Of a DNA stretch of 64,000 bases, positions 35,136 through 44,465 are shown piece after piece. The notes beneath the pieces were generated by a model that made no database searches, was not told the DNA's origin, and saw only the letters and a program-made list of their open reading frames with translations. The translations under genes were made by a program, and so were the position numbers. Each line of letters begins with the position of its first letter. The first letter of the stretch is position 1. The DNA comes from an uncultured Polaribacter sp. (GTDB taxonomy: Bacteria; Bacteroidota; Bacteroidia; Flavobacteriales; Flavobacteriaceae): contig CANMHT010000008.1 of the NCBI GenBank assembly GCA_947497755.1, positions 62,001 to 126,000 on the forward strand, given 5' to 3'.

Positions 35136-36764
35136 ATGAAACGCATTCTTTTTGTCTTAATTTACTGCTTTAGCTTACAAATTACAGCACAACAAAAACC
35201 TTGGCCTAATGAACTAATTACAGTTCCTGTAAAATCAAACTATCAAAAAACCTCTACTTATGCAGATGTAATTTCTTATATAAATGAGCTGCAAGAAAGA
35301 TCTGATTTATTGCATCTTGAGTATTTAGGAACAAGTAAAGAAGATAAAAATATTCCGCTTGTTGTATTAGCAAACCCAAAAATTAGCAATCCAGAAGAAG
35401 CCAAAGCCTCTGGTAAAGCAATTTTATATGTTCAAGGAAATATTCATGCTGGTGAAGTAGAAGGAAAAGAAATTGTATTGCAATTAATGCGCGATATTTT
35501 ATTAGGAGATAAAAAGCATTTATTAGAAAATCAAATTTTAGTTTTTGCTCCTATTTACAATACCGATTCTAATGACAAAATGAAGAAAGGTAGACGTCCT
35601 TCTCAAGAAGACAGTCCTGTTGAAGTTGGAATTAGAGCCAACAGTCAAGGATTGGATTTGAATAGAGACGGAATTAAAATGGAAGCCTTTGAAACCAAAG
35701 GGTTGATGAAAAATGTATTGAACAAATGGCAACCAGAGTTATTGGTTGATTTACATACAACTAATGGTACTTGGCACGGTTACGGAATTACCTATGCACC
35801 TAGTTATCATTATGCAGGAGAAAAAGCTCCTTACGATTTTACTTGGGATGTACTATTTCCTGAAGTAACTAAAAACATTGACAAAAACTACAAAGTAAAA
35901 ATTGGTCCTTATGGTTATTATTCTACCAGACAAGGTTGGCCTCCAACATCAATTTACACTTACAATCATCACCCAAGATATTTGGTAAACCAAATGGGAT
36001 TGCGAAATAAAATGGGAATTTTAAGTGAGTCTTTTGCTCATGATCGTTTTTATGAAAGAATGAATGGAACATATGGTTTTGTCGCAGAGATTTTAGAATT
36101 CACCAATAAGAATGCTAAAAAAATAATGCATATCAATCAGCAAGCAGAAAAAGATGCTATTAATAATGTACTTAACAATGCTGGAAAAGTTCAAAAAGGA
36201 GTTCGTTTTAAAATGGTTGCATTAGAGAAAAAGATTCCGAATTACAGAACTTATGATTACATCCCTTATATTAACGATAAAGGTAAAAAACGTTATATCA
36301 GATCTGGAAAAATAATCGATGTAAAAAACGTAAGTAACTTATCTAAGTTTGATCCTATAGTAAGCACAACTTTACCAAGAGCTTATTATTTACCAAAGTC
36401 TATGAAGTTTATTGTAGATCATTTAAAACAACAAGGAATTAAAGTTACCCAATTAAAAAGAAGAAAAAGAGTACAAGGAGAAGAGTTTATGATTGAAGAG
36501 TTGAAAAACTCAAGACGTAAATTCGAAGGGCACTATATGGCAAGCGTAAAAGGGAAATATGTAAGCACTAAAAAAACCTTTAAAAAAGGAGATTATATGA
36601 TTGACATGGCACAACCTTTAACCAACTTAGCTTTTTATATGTTAGAACCTCAATCTGATGACGGACTTGTAACCTGGAACTTTTTTGATGCTTATTTGAA
36701 ACAAAAAGGGGTAGCCAGCAAAACGGTAGCATATCCTGTTTTTAAAAGTTATTCTATGAAATAA
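35136..36764 (+). CDS. secreted M14 family zinc carboxypeptidase
   Basis: 542 aa with a signal peptide (about 1-19). The M14 zinc motif is H104-x-x-E107 in GNIHAGEVEGKE, and the third ligand is in LVDLHTTNG; the catalytic Glu is probably in VAEILEFTN. The C-terminal 200 residues form an extra beta-rich domain. Typical of Bacteroidetes secreted proteases; substrate unknown. Confidence 0.88.
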   Translation: MKRILFVLIYCFSLQITAQQKPWPNELITVPVKSNYQKTSTYADVISYINELQERSDLLHLEYLGTSKEDKNIPLVVLANPKISNPEEAKASGKAILYVQGNIHAGEVEGKEIVLQLMRDILLGDKKHLLENQILVFAPIYNTDSNDKMKKGRRPSQEDSPVEVGIRANSQGLDLNRDGIKMEAFETKGLMKNVLNKWQPELLVDLHTTNGTWHGYGITYAPSYHYAGEKAPYDFTWDVLFPEVTKNIDKNYKVKIGPYGYYSTRQGWPPTSIYTYNHHPRYLVNQMGLRNKMGILSESFAHDRFYERMNGTYGFVAEILEFTNKNAKKIMHINQQAEKDAINNVLNNAGKVQKGVRFKMVALEKKIPNYRTYDYIPYINDKGKKRYIRSGKIIDVKNVSNLSKFDPIVSTTLPRAYYLPKSMKFIVDHLKQQGIKVTQLKRRKRVQGEEFMIEELKNSRRKFEGHYMASVKGKYVSTKKTFKKGDYMIDMAQPLTNLAFYMLEPQSDDGLVTWNFFDAYLKQKGVASKTVAYPVFKSYSMK

Positions 36765-36780
36765 TTATTCAGATTTGCCG

Positions 36781-36788
36781 TATCTTTG
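36781..36788 (+). promoter_or_regulatory. -7 box of thiL
   Basis: TATCTTTG followed by exactly four bases (CGGC) and the ATG at 36793, implying a leaderless thiL mRNA. Confidence 0.55.
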
Positions 36789-36792
36789 CGGC

Positions 36793-37842
36793 ATGTTAGA
36801 AGATAAAAACCAACAAAGAACATCGTTATCTGAACTAGGTGAGTTTGGATTGATAACGCATTTAACAAAGCATTTTAAAACTACGCAAGCAACTACAATA
36901 AAAGCCGTAGGCGATGATGCTGCTGTATTAGATGCTTCAGAAAAGCAAACACTAATTACTACAGATTTACTAGTAGAAGGTGTTCATTTTGACTTAAGCT
37001 ATATGCCTTTAAAGCATTTAGGTTATAAAGCTGTAATGGTAAATTTATCTGATGTATATGCCATGAATGCAAGTGCGGAGCAAATTACTGTTTCTCTTGC
37101 AGTTTCGAATCGTTTTCCTTTAGAAGCAATTGAAGAATTATATGCTGGAATTCAATTGGCATGCGACACCTATAAAGTAGACTTAATTGGTGGTGACACA
37201 ACCTCTTCTACCAAAGGAATGCTAATTTCAATTACTGCAATTGGAAAAGCTGCCAAAGAAGATGTTGTGTATAGAAACGGTGCAAAAGAAACAGATTTAA
37301 TTGTGGTTTCTGGAGATTTAGGAGCTGCGTATTTAGGATTACAAATTTTAGAAAGAGAAAAACAAGTTTTCCAAGTAGATCCTAATAACCAACCAGATTT
37401 AGATGCCTATACGTATTTAATTGAACGTCAATTAAAACCAGAAGCTCGTAAAGATGTACCACAGTTATTAAAAGAATTAGAGGTAAAACCTACAGCAATG
37501 ATTGATATTTCTGATGGTTTGTCTTCAGAAATTATGCACATCTGTACACAATCTAAAGTTGGTTGTAAAATCTATGAAGATAAATTTCCTTTAGATCCTC
37601 AGGTAATTTCTACGGCAGAAGAGTTTAATATGGATTCTACCATGATCGCTTTAAGTGGAGGAGAAGATTATGAGTTGTTATTTACAGTGCCAATTGCCGA
37701 CTTTGATAAGATTAAAGGAAATCCTAATTTCTCGATTATTGGACACATTACAGAAGAAAATCAAGGAATGAATTTGGTAACTCGTGCCAATCAAGAAATG
37801 GCTTTACAAGCTCAAGGTTGGAATGCTTTAAAAGAAGACTAA
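36793..37842 (+). CDS. thiL: thiamine-monophosphate kinase
   Basis: Makes thiamine diphosphate. From ATG 36793 (MLEDKNQQRTSLSELGEFGL) 349 aa; the upstream ORF extension overlaps the -7 box and is not used. Motifs VGDDAAVLD, TTDLLVEGVHFDL, GGDTTSS and IDISDGLSSE match the AIR synthase-like fold of ThiL. Confidence 0.93.
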   Translation: MLEDKNQQRTSLSELGEFGLITHLTKHFKTTQATTIKAVGDDAAVLDASEKQTLITTDLLVEGVHFDLSYMPLKHLGYKAVMVNLSDVYAMNASAEQITVSLAVSNRFPLEAIEELYAGIQLACDTYKVDLIGGDTTSSTKGMLISITAIGKAAKEDVVYRNGAKETDLIVVSGDLGAAYLGLQILEREKQVFQVDPNNQPDLDAYTYLIERQLKPEARKDVPQLLKELEVKPTAMIDISDGLSSEIMHICTQSKVGCKIYEDKFPLDPQVISTAEEFNMDSTMIALSGGEDYELLFTVPIADFDKIKGNPNFSIIGHITEENQGMNLVTRANQEMALQAQGWNALKED

Positions 37843-37861
37843 AATCAATTTTATTATAATT

Positions 37862-37894
37862 AAAATCTCACATTTGTAAGAAATGTGAGATTTT
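37862..37894. terminator. bidirectional terminator
   Basis: AAAATCTCACATTT-GTAAG-AAATGTGAGATTTT with a T run, between thiL and the barrel receptor. Confidence 0.85.
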
Positions 37895-37914
37895 TTTTTA
37901 TCAAAATACTACGA

Positions 37915-40305
37915 TTATCTATTACTTCTCCTTTGTTCTTCGTCATTACCAAAGTTTCTATTCTTCTCTTTTAGTTTTTTATTTCCGAAATCATAGGAAA
38001 GTGAAATTCTAAAGTTTCTAGAACTCTCATTTTGTCTGTAAACTTGCTCAATTCCGTTTACTGCAGACTTATAGTTATTTAAACTCCCCTTGTTAAAAAT
38101 ATCATTGAATAATAAAGACATTTTTACATTACTCTTTACAAAATGATGTTGTAACCCTAAGGATACATTAAACATTTCTCCAACACTAAACAATCCGCTA
38201 TTATGTTTAGAACTATACCAAGAATTTACCTGAAACTGTGTTGTTTTATTCAATACAAATGTGTTATCAGAACTTAGATACAAACGCATTCCGTTTTTAG
38301 GTGTAGATCCAAAACCTTTTGTAAACTTGGTATAATATCCTAATAAGTTGATACTGTTGTAACTTTTCCACCAAGTTTTTTTTGTGTAAGAAAAACTCTC
38401 AGAAAGTCCATAATTGTACTGTTTATAATAATTCTCTCTTGTAATAATTTGCGTTTGATTTACAGCATCAGAAGTAAAAACTGTTCCAAAACCATCAGTA
38501 ATATAATTTAGAAAAATACTCGTATTATATATTCTTTTATAAGAGTGCGAAAGCTCAAAACTATCATTATATGTTGGTTGTAAAAAAGGATTTCCTACAC
38601 TATAACTTCTATCATTAATATAATAACGGAATGGATTTAAAAGACTAAAATTAGGTCTGTTAATTCTTTTACCATAAGAAAAATTAAAGCTGTTATTTTC
38701 GTTTTTTTGATATGAAAAATATAAGGTAGGAAATAGTTTCATATACTTATTCTTATTTTTCTGATTAGCAGCAACATTAAACCCTTCTGTTTTCGTTTCT
38801 TCTAAACGCAACCCAAATTGTACTTGTAATTTTTCTGTCAAACTCGTATTTCCAGAGAAATATGCTGCTAAATTATCTTCTTTATAGTTGAATTTATTTG
38901 AACGTGTTGGGTCTAAAACCGGACTACCAGAAATGGTATTATAATATAAAACATCGCTGTCTGATTTTGTAAAACTCGCTTTAGCTCCAAAAGAAAGGTT
39001 TACTTTTTTTAAAGGTAAATTCATATCTATTTTAGAACTAAAATTGCTGGTTTTCTGATTGGAGTTATTAATTGCTGCAGAATTTATTCCTTCTAACATT
39101 CCGTTTGCAAAAAAGCTTTCTGTTATAAATTCTCTTTCTCTTGCTGCATCAAACTCAAAATAATCTACATCAAATGACAGGCTTTTTCCTAAAGAATCTA
39201 ATGCAGTAACTAAATGAACATTTACCGTATGATTCTTTCTTTTACTCTGATTTTCTCCTTGATTAAACAATGTTTTTTCTAACTTTTTTTGTGTGTTAAA
39301 AATTGAAGAAGTTGTGGTTTCTAAATCTTTTGGAGAACTATCACTTCCTAAATACTGAAAACCAATAGTTGTTTTATCAGAAAGAGCATAATCAATTAAA
39401 AAACGACCAGAATACTGCTTTCTACCTATTTTAGATTGTACCTTGATATCCCAAAAATTAGTTGGGTAATCTACTAATACGCCTTCCTTATTTTCAAAAC
39501 TTCCTTGTGTTGCATTGATACTAGCAGAAAGTGAGAGCTTATTTTTATTGTAAAAAAAGTTATTTGTTAATGTGCTAAAACTATATCTGTTTTGGTTATA
39601 TGCCACATTTATTGCGTTTTTCCATGAATTTTGAGCACCTTTTTTAAGGATAACATTTATCAAACCTCCATTACCAGCAGCTTCATAGTTTGCAGGTGGA
39701 TTGGTAATGACTTCTATTTTCTGAATATCATTAGCACTTAAACCGTTTAAGAATTGTACCAAATCATCTCCTTCTAATGGAGAAATTCTACCGTTAATCA
39801 TTACTCGAGAAGCTCCTTTTCCTAAAATTGCTATATTCCCATTTTCTATCTGAACTCTCGGTGCTATTTTTAATACATCTATTCCGTTTCCTCCTGTAGC
39901 AGCAATGCTTTTTTCTACATTAAAAACCAAACGATCAATTTTTCTTTCTATCACTCTTTTTGTTGCTTTAATAACTACTTCATCCAACACCTCTCCGCTT
40001 TCTTCAATAACAATAGTTTCTAAGCTAATATCTTTAGTAATATGCAACTCTTTTTTGTATTCTTTATAACCAATAAAACGGATACTTAAATGATACTTTC
40101 CCGCTTTTACTTGTAGGCTAAAAAATCCATTTTCGTCTGTGGTGGTTCCAGTAATTATTTGCTGGTTAACATCTGTAATAATTACATTAGCATAAGGAAT
40201 TGCTTCTGTCTTATCAATTACTTTTCCTTTAATAGTTTGTCCTACAAGAATGGCAGGAAATAAAAAAATGATTGCCAATAGTAGTTGTTTCATTTTTGTG
40301 TTCAT
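37915..40305 (-). CDS. TonB-dependent-type outer membrane beta-barrel protein
   Basis: 796 aa. Signal peptide (about 1-23, ending ILVGQ), a carboxypeptidase regulatory-like beta-sandwich (TIKGKVIDKTEAIPYANVII..., about 24-105), a plug-like domain (about 130-220, ending INVILKKG), then an OMP_b-brl_3 type barrel ending in aromatic strands (FRISLSYDFG). Ligand unknown. The upstream region holds two direct repeats, and regulator genes follow in the same orientation upstream. Confidence 0.88.
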   Translation of the reverse strand: MNTKMKQLLLAIIFLFPAILVGQTIKGKVIDKTEAIPYANVIITDVNQQIITGTTTDENGFFSLQVKAGKYHLSIRFIGYKEYKKELHITKDISLETIVIEESGEVLDEVVIKATKRVIERKIDRLVFNVEKSIAATGGNGIDVLKIAPRVQIENGNIAILGKGASRVMINGRISPLEGDDLVQFLNGLSANDIQKIEVITNPPANYEAAGNGGLINVILKKGAQNSWKNAINVAYNQNRYSFSTLTNNFFYNKNKLSLSASINATQGSFENKEGVLVDYPTNFWDIKVQSKIGRKQYSGRFLIDYALSDKTTIGFQYLGSDSSPKDLETTTSSIFNTQKKLEKTLFNQGENQSKRKNHTVNVHLVTALDSLGKSLSFDVDYFEFDAAREREFITESFFANGMLEGINSAAINNSNQKTSNFSSKIDMNLPLKKVNLSFGAKASFTKSDSDVLYYNTISGSPVLDPTRSNKFNYKEDNLAAYFSGNTSLTEKLQVQFGLRLEETKTEGFNVAANQKNKNKYMKLFPTLYFSYQKNENNSFNFSYGKRINRPNFSLLNPFRYYINDRSYSVGNPFLQPTYNDSFELSHSYKRIYNTSIFLNYITDGFGTVFTSDAVNQTQIITRENYYKQYNYGLSESFSYTKKTWWKSYNSINLLGYYTKFTKGFGSTPKNGMRLYLSSDNTFVLNKTTQFQVNSWYSSKHNSGLFSVGEMFNVSLGLQHHFVKSNVKMSLLFNDIFNKGSLNNYKSAVNGIEQVYRQNESSRNFRISLSYDFGNKKLKEKNRNFGNDEEQRRSNR

Positions 40306-40404
40306 CGTGATTCGTTTTTATTATTGATGACACAAAAGTGCGCTACATTCTAAAAGTACACGACCGATAACGCAAAGTCGTACGCATTTACAACCAACTA
40401 ATTG

Positions 40405-40437
40405 GTTCGACTTTATTTTTAAAACGTTCGACTTTAT
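40405..40437 (-). promoter_or_regulatory. direct repeats, likely LytTR-type operator
   Basis: GTTCGACTTTAT occurs at 40405-40416 and again at 40426-40437, exactly 21 bp apart (two helical turns). An inverted partial copy (AAAGTCG) is at 40374-40380. They precede the barrel receptor gene and lie near a LytTR regulator gene, the family known to bind spaced direct repeats. Confidence 0.55.
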
Positions 40438-40443
40438 GCTAAC

Positions 40444-41574
40444 CTATTGATTTAGAGCTAATTTTCTAAATTGTGTTGGAGTAGTACCTGTATGCTTTTT
40501 AAAGGCTGTATTAAAAGAAGATTTGGAATTAAAACCTACATCGTATAAAATTTCTAGTACTGTAAGTTCTTTTTTTGATGGGTTACTAAGTACTTCTTTG
40601 GCTTTATTAATTCTATAAACATTTACAAAATCGAAGAAATGTTGATTTAAATTTTGATTAATTAACACCGATAATTCTCGCATAGGTAATTCCATTTGCA
40701 AGGCCAAATTCCTGATGGTTAATGATGGATTTAAATACGGCTCTTCTTCATCCATATAATTTTTTAAAAGGGTTATTTGCTGATCGGTTTTATTGTCTAT
40801 GTTTACCTCTTTTTGAATTTCTTTAGAAGCCTTTAAATCAACATCAATTCCTCTAAATAATCTTGGTGAATTCAGGGCTTTAAAAACCAACCAAAATATA
40901 AAGAAGACTCCAAAAAGCAATGTTATAATTCTAAGCACATCTGTATGTTCTGAAGAATAATAATCTCTTGAAACATTTTTTACAATAGTAAGAAACTGCC
41001 CTATAGTTAATAAAATTAATAGTTGTTTAAGCCAATTATAATTTTTAAAGGTGTTTTTATCTGTATAGTTTTCTAATAATAGTTTTCTATAACGAATCAC
41101 ATAATAAATTTCTGCTAAGAAATAAGCTAAAGATAATAGGTATCCAAATACACCCAAAAAATAACCTTCTGTAGTCTGGTTATAATTATTTAAGAATTCA
41201 CGTTTTGCAGAATCGTCTGCCATGAAAAAATTTGGCATTAAAACAATAATATCTATCAACCAAGGTAATGCATGTACTAAGTGTATTTTTTTTAACTTAA
41301 AGTTCGAATAGATAATGGATAGTATATACAGAAAAAGTAACGGATCTTTAAAGTTGGAAATCTGAATTCGCAACATTTCTATGGTTAAAGGTAATTCTAT
41401 AAAACCTATGTAGAAAAACACACTAACATCAATAGCTATAATAATTAAAAAAGAAGCAAGTAGATAATTGCTTAGTTTTTTTTCTGTTTTTACTGTACAT
41501 AGAAAAACAGAAAAAAACAGAAAGAGTAATACAATAATGATTCCTAGAACACTAATGATTGATGCATTTTCCAT
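40444..41574 (-). CDS. AraC-family regulator with N-terminal membrane domain
   Basis: 376 aa from ATG 41574. About seven membrane helices fill residues 1-240; a C-terminal AraC DNA-binding domain (about 275-375) has both helix-turn-helix units (LTIRNLALQMELPMRELSVL; LEILYDVGFNSKSSFNTAFKKHTG). A membrane sensor that binds DNA directly. Its position next to the barrel receptor suggests it controls that gene or its neighbours. Confidence 0.85.
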   Translation of the reverse strand: MENASIISVLGIIIVLLFLFFSVFLCTVKTEKKLSNYLLASFLIIIAIDVSVFFYIGFIELPLTIEMLRIQISNFKDPLLFLYILSIIYSNFKLKKIHLVHALPWLIDIIVLMPNFFMADDSAKREFLNNYNQTTEGYFLGVFGYLLSLAYFLAEIYYVIRYRKLLLENYTDKNTFKNYNWLKQLLILLTIGQFLTIVKNVSRDYYSSEHTDVLRIITLLFGVFFIFWLVFKALNSPRLFRGIDVDLKASKEIQKEVNIDNKTDQQITLLKNYMDEEEPYLNPSLTIRNLALQMELPMRELSVLINQNLNQHFFDFVNVYRINKAKEVLSNPSKKELTVLEILYDVGFNSKSSFNTAFKKHTGTTPTQFRKLALNQ

Positions 41575-41625
41575 AGACTCAAATATAGTAAAAAACACAT
41601 AGCAAAAAACAGCTTAAAAAAACAC

Positions 41626-42339
41626 TTATAGCATTCTTTTTTCTGCTATTTTTTCGAAAAAAGCAGCTTTGTATGTATTTCCTAAAGGCAATTCTTTCTC
41701 GTTAATCCAAACAGATTGATTGTCTATTTTATCTATGTGTTTAAAAGCAATAATATACGACTTGTGAATTTGAATAAACTCAGATTTTGGTAATTTATCA
41801 TACAAAGATTTTAATGTACTGTATGTGATTACACAATCGTCTTGTAGTTGAATAGAAATGTAGTTTTTAAGTCCTTCGAAATAATAAATATCTTTAAAAA
41901 ATACCTTTACCAATTTATTTTTTCCATCGGTTTTAACAAAGGTGTATTTTTCATTATCAGCTTTGCTTATCACTTCTTTTTCTTTTGGTTTAACCTTAGA
42001 AACTGCCATATAGAACCTATTAAATTCTATCGGTTTTAATAAGTAGTCTATAGCAGAAATATCATAACTTTCTAAGGCAAACTGCGGATATGCAGTCGTA
42101 AAAATAATATGGGCTTTCTGCTGAATTATTTTTGACAACTGTATTCCGGTAATCTCTGGCATTTGAATATCTAACAATACCAAATCTACTGCTCCTTTTT
42201 CTATAAACTGTAAGGCTTCTAAAGGATTTGTAAAAGTAGCCTCTAACTTTAAAAAAGAGACTTTACCAATGTATTTTTCTAGCAAGCGAATTGCTGGCGG
42301 TTCGTCATCAACAATAATAGTTCTAATAAAATCACTCAT
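41626..42339 (-). CDS. LytTR-family response regulator
   Basis: 237 aa. Receiver domain with phospho-acceptor D57 (LVLLDIQMP) and acidic pair near D11-D12; LytTR DNA-binding domain at about 130-235 (YFEGLKNYISIQL...SFIQIHKSYIIAF-type pattern). Overlaps the histidine kinase gene by 8 bp; the two form a two-component pair. Confidence 0.92.
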   Translation of the reverse strand: MSDFIRTIIVDDEPPAIRLLEKYIGKVSFLKLEATFTNPLEALQFIEKGAVDLVLLDIQMPEITGIQLSKIIQQKAHIIFTTAYPQFALESYDISAIDYLLKPIEFNRFYMAVSKVKPKEKEVISKADNEKYTFVKTDGKNKLVKVFFKDIYYFEGLKNYISIQLQDDCVITYSTLKSLYDKLPKSEFIQIHKSYIIAFKHIDKIDNQSVWINEKELPLGNTYKAAFFEKIAEKRML

Positions 42340-43378
42340 TATAATCTAAAGGTATTTTTAAAAATGCTGTAAAAACAGTATCCTTGGTCTCTGTAATAAG
42401 TTCAAATCTGTCTTTATATAACACTTGTAATCTTGCTACAATATTAGTCGTTCCAATACCTTTGTCCATGTATTTATCTGAAGTACTAATACTATTTTCT
42501 GTGTTTATGCTAAGGTATTTATCTGTAACAGAAATTACAATTTTTGCTGGCTTTTCTTTTTGATTAATGATTCCATGTTTACAAACATTCTCTACAAAAT
42601 GTAAAAGAATTAGTGTTGGAACAGTTTGATTGGTTATTTGCCCTTCAATTTTCAAATCCACAAAAAAATGGGTTTCGTATCGCCTTTTAAAGAAATACAA
42701 ATAGTCTTTAATAAACGACACTTCTTTTTCTAAAGGCATAAAATCTTTTTCAGTTTCATAGGTTACATATCTTAACAACTGAGAAAGCTTTAAAATGGCA
42801 TTGGCAACTTCTGGTTTTTCATCAAACAATTCTCCATAAAAATTATTCAATGTATTGAATAAAAAATGTGGACTCAATTGTGATTTTAGTGTCATCATTT
42901 TAGCCTCTTGATGTTCTATTTGCAATTGATGTAACTCTTCTCTGTTTTCATTAAATCGAAATAAAAAACAAACAATTGTACTTGGTATACTTGCCAATAA
43001 TGTATAATAAAACGAATCGAAAAGATAGGTTTCTACAATATTCTCTGCTTCTAAATTGTAATTATGAATTCCGTAAATATTAAATACAATTACTTCTTCT
43101 AGTACAAACCTAAGCACTCCAAAAACAAGAATCATCGCCAAAAAAGACAACAAATACAAACCGTATTTCTTCTTAATTAAAAACCTCGGAGTAGCAATTA
43201 AATAGTTTAAAGAATACACACTTAATAATGGAACAAAAAAAGTAAGGGAGAATACAGAAAGAGAGAAACTGATTTCTCCAAATTCTTTGTATCCAAATAC
43301 AAAGTTGCTTAACACACGTAAAACAATAACCACAATTATTAAAATACTATTATAAGCTAACTCTTTAGAACGATTCAT
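42332..43378 (-). CDS. LytS-type sensor histidine kinase
   Basis: 348 aa. Four to five membrane helices (about 10-140), a short coiled coil, then the His_kinase domain with H171 in LKSQLSPHFLFNTLNNF, and an ATPase domain whose N-box reads LLHFVENVCKHG. Partner of the LytTR regulator downstream; the signal is unknown. Confidence 0.92.
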   Translation of the reverse strand: MNRSKELAYNSILIIVVIVLRVLSNFVFGYKEFGEISFSLSVFSLTFFVPLLSVYSLNYLIATPRFLIKKKYGLYLLSFLAMILVFGVLRFVLEEVIVFNIYGIHNYNLEAENIVETYLFDSFYYTLLASIPSTIVCFLFRFNENREELHQLQIEHQEAKMMTLKSQLSPHFLFNTLNNFYGELFDEKPEVANAILKLSQLLRYVTYETEKDFMPLEKEVSFIKDYLYFFKRRYETHFFVDLKIEGQITNQTVPTLILLHFVENVCKHGIINQKEKPAKIVISVTDKYLSINTENSISTSDKYMDKGIGTTNIVARLQVLYKDRFELITETKDTVFTAFLKIPLDYNE

Positions 43379-43607
43379 TTTGTCAAATTTTCTGCTTTTT
43401 CAAAAATAGAGATAATCCCAAGAGTTTGTGAACAAATAGTACAAAAGCATCATTTTGTTATACCAATACTACTTTTTATACAACCAACTATTTCATCTTA
43501 TAAAACCTTTTGAATATCCTAAATTTTGTGGTGTTTATTTAATTTAAAAAACAGCCACTAGCAGAATAATTACTCTTGTACCATCAATCATTTAAAATAT
43601 CAAAAAC

Positions 43608-44450
43608 ATGAGAAATTATTTAATCGCATTCGTAGTTTTATTCGGAATTTATACTAGCCACGCTCAACTTATTTCTAAAGAAGAAATAAAAGCGGTACAG
43701 CAAATTATCAATAGCAATAAAATACCTGTATTAAATATTGGTATGTTTCATATGGGATATACCAATGATGCCACATCAACAGAATATGATGAATCTAGCA
43801 AAAAGAGTAAGGCAGAAATTAAAGAGGTAAATCAATTAATTGCCAAATTTAAGCCTACCATTATTTTGGTGGAAGATGTTCCGGAAGATCAAAAAATCTT
43901 AGAAAGAGAATATGCAAAATATATTAAAGACCAGCAAAGTAAATCTATCTATGATAACAATGAAATAAAGTTAATGGCTTTTGAAATTGGTCGTTTGGCA
44001 AATACCAAAAGAATTTACGGAATAGACCATAAACTATCTTATAATTATATGTTGGGTGATGTGATAAAAAAAGTACAACCAGAAAAATACTTTACAGCTG
44101 CAAAAACACTACAAAAGATATCTTCTTTTATTGATGTTGATGTAAAAAAGATTGGACTAAAAAAAATGCTAGCAATTATGAACACTAATGAGTCTTACAA
44201 CGCATTGATTAATTGGAATGCAGATAACTTAATGTACATTAACAGTAAAGATGGTTTTGAAGGTGCTGATGAAGCAGCTAAATTTTATCAAAGAAACATT
44301 CGAATGTTTGCCAATATTAACAAGATAAAAATGACTTCTAAAGATAGAGTATTGATTATTTCTGGAGGAACTCATGCTTCATTTTTTAACAAGTTTATGT
44401 CTAGAAGTTATGTGTATGATATTGTGCCTATAAGTAAGTATATTCATTAA
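43608..44450 (+). CDS. secreted DUF5694-family protein
   Basis: 280 aa with a signal peptide (about 1-19). The mature part has VLNIGMFHMGYT and a later LIISGGTHASFF, a pattern of the TraB/DUF5694-like group with conserved His and Glu (IILVEDVPED). No activity established. Fifteen nt before a paralogue. Confidence 0.75.
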   Translation: MRNYLIAFVVLFGIYTSHAQLISKEEIKAVQQIINSNKIPVLNIGMFHMGYTNDATSTEYDESSKKSKAEIKEVNQLIAKFKPTIILVEDVPEDQKILEREYAKYIKDQQSKSIYDNNEIKLMAFEIGRLANTKRIYGIDHKLSYNYMLGDVIKKVQPEKYFTAAKTLQKISSFIDVDVKKIGLKKMLAIMNTNESYNALINWNADNLMYINSKDGFEGADEAAKFYQRNIRMFANINKIKMTSKDRVLIISGGTHASFFNKFMSRSYVYDIVPISKYIH

Positions 44451-44465
44451 TAAAAACACCATAAA

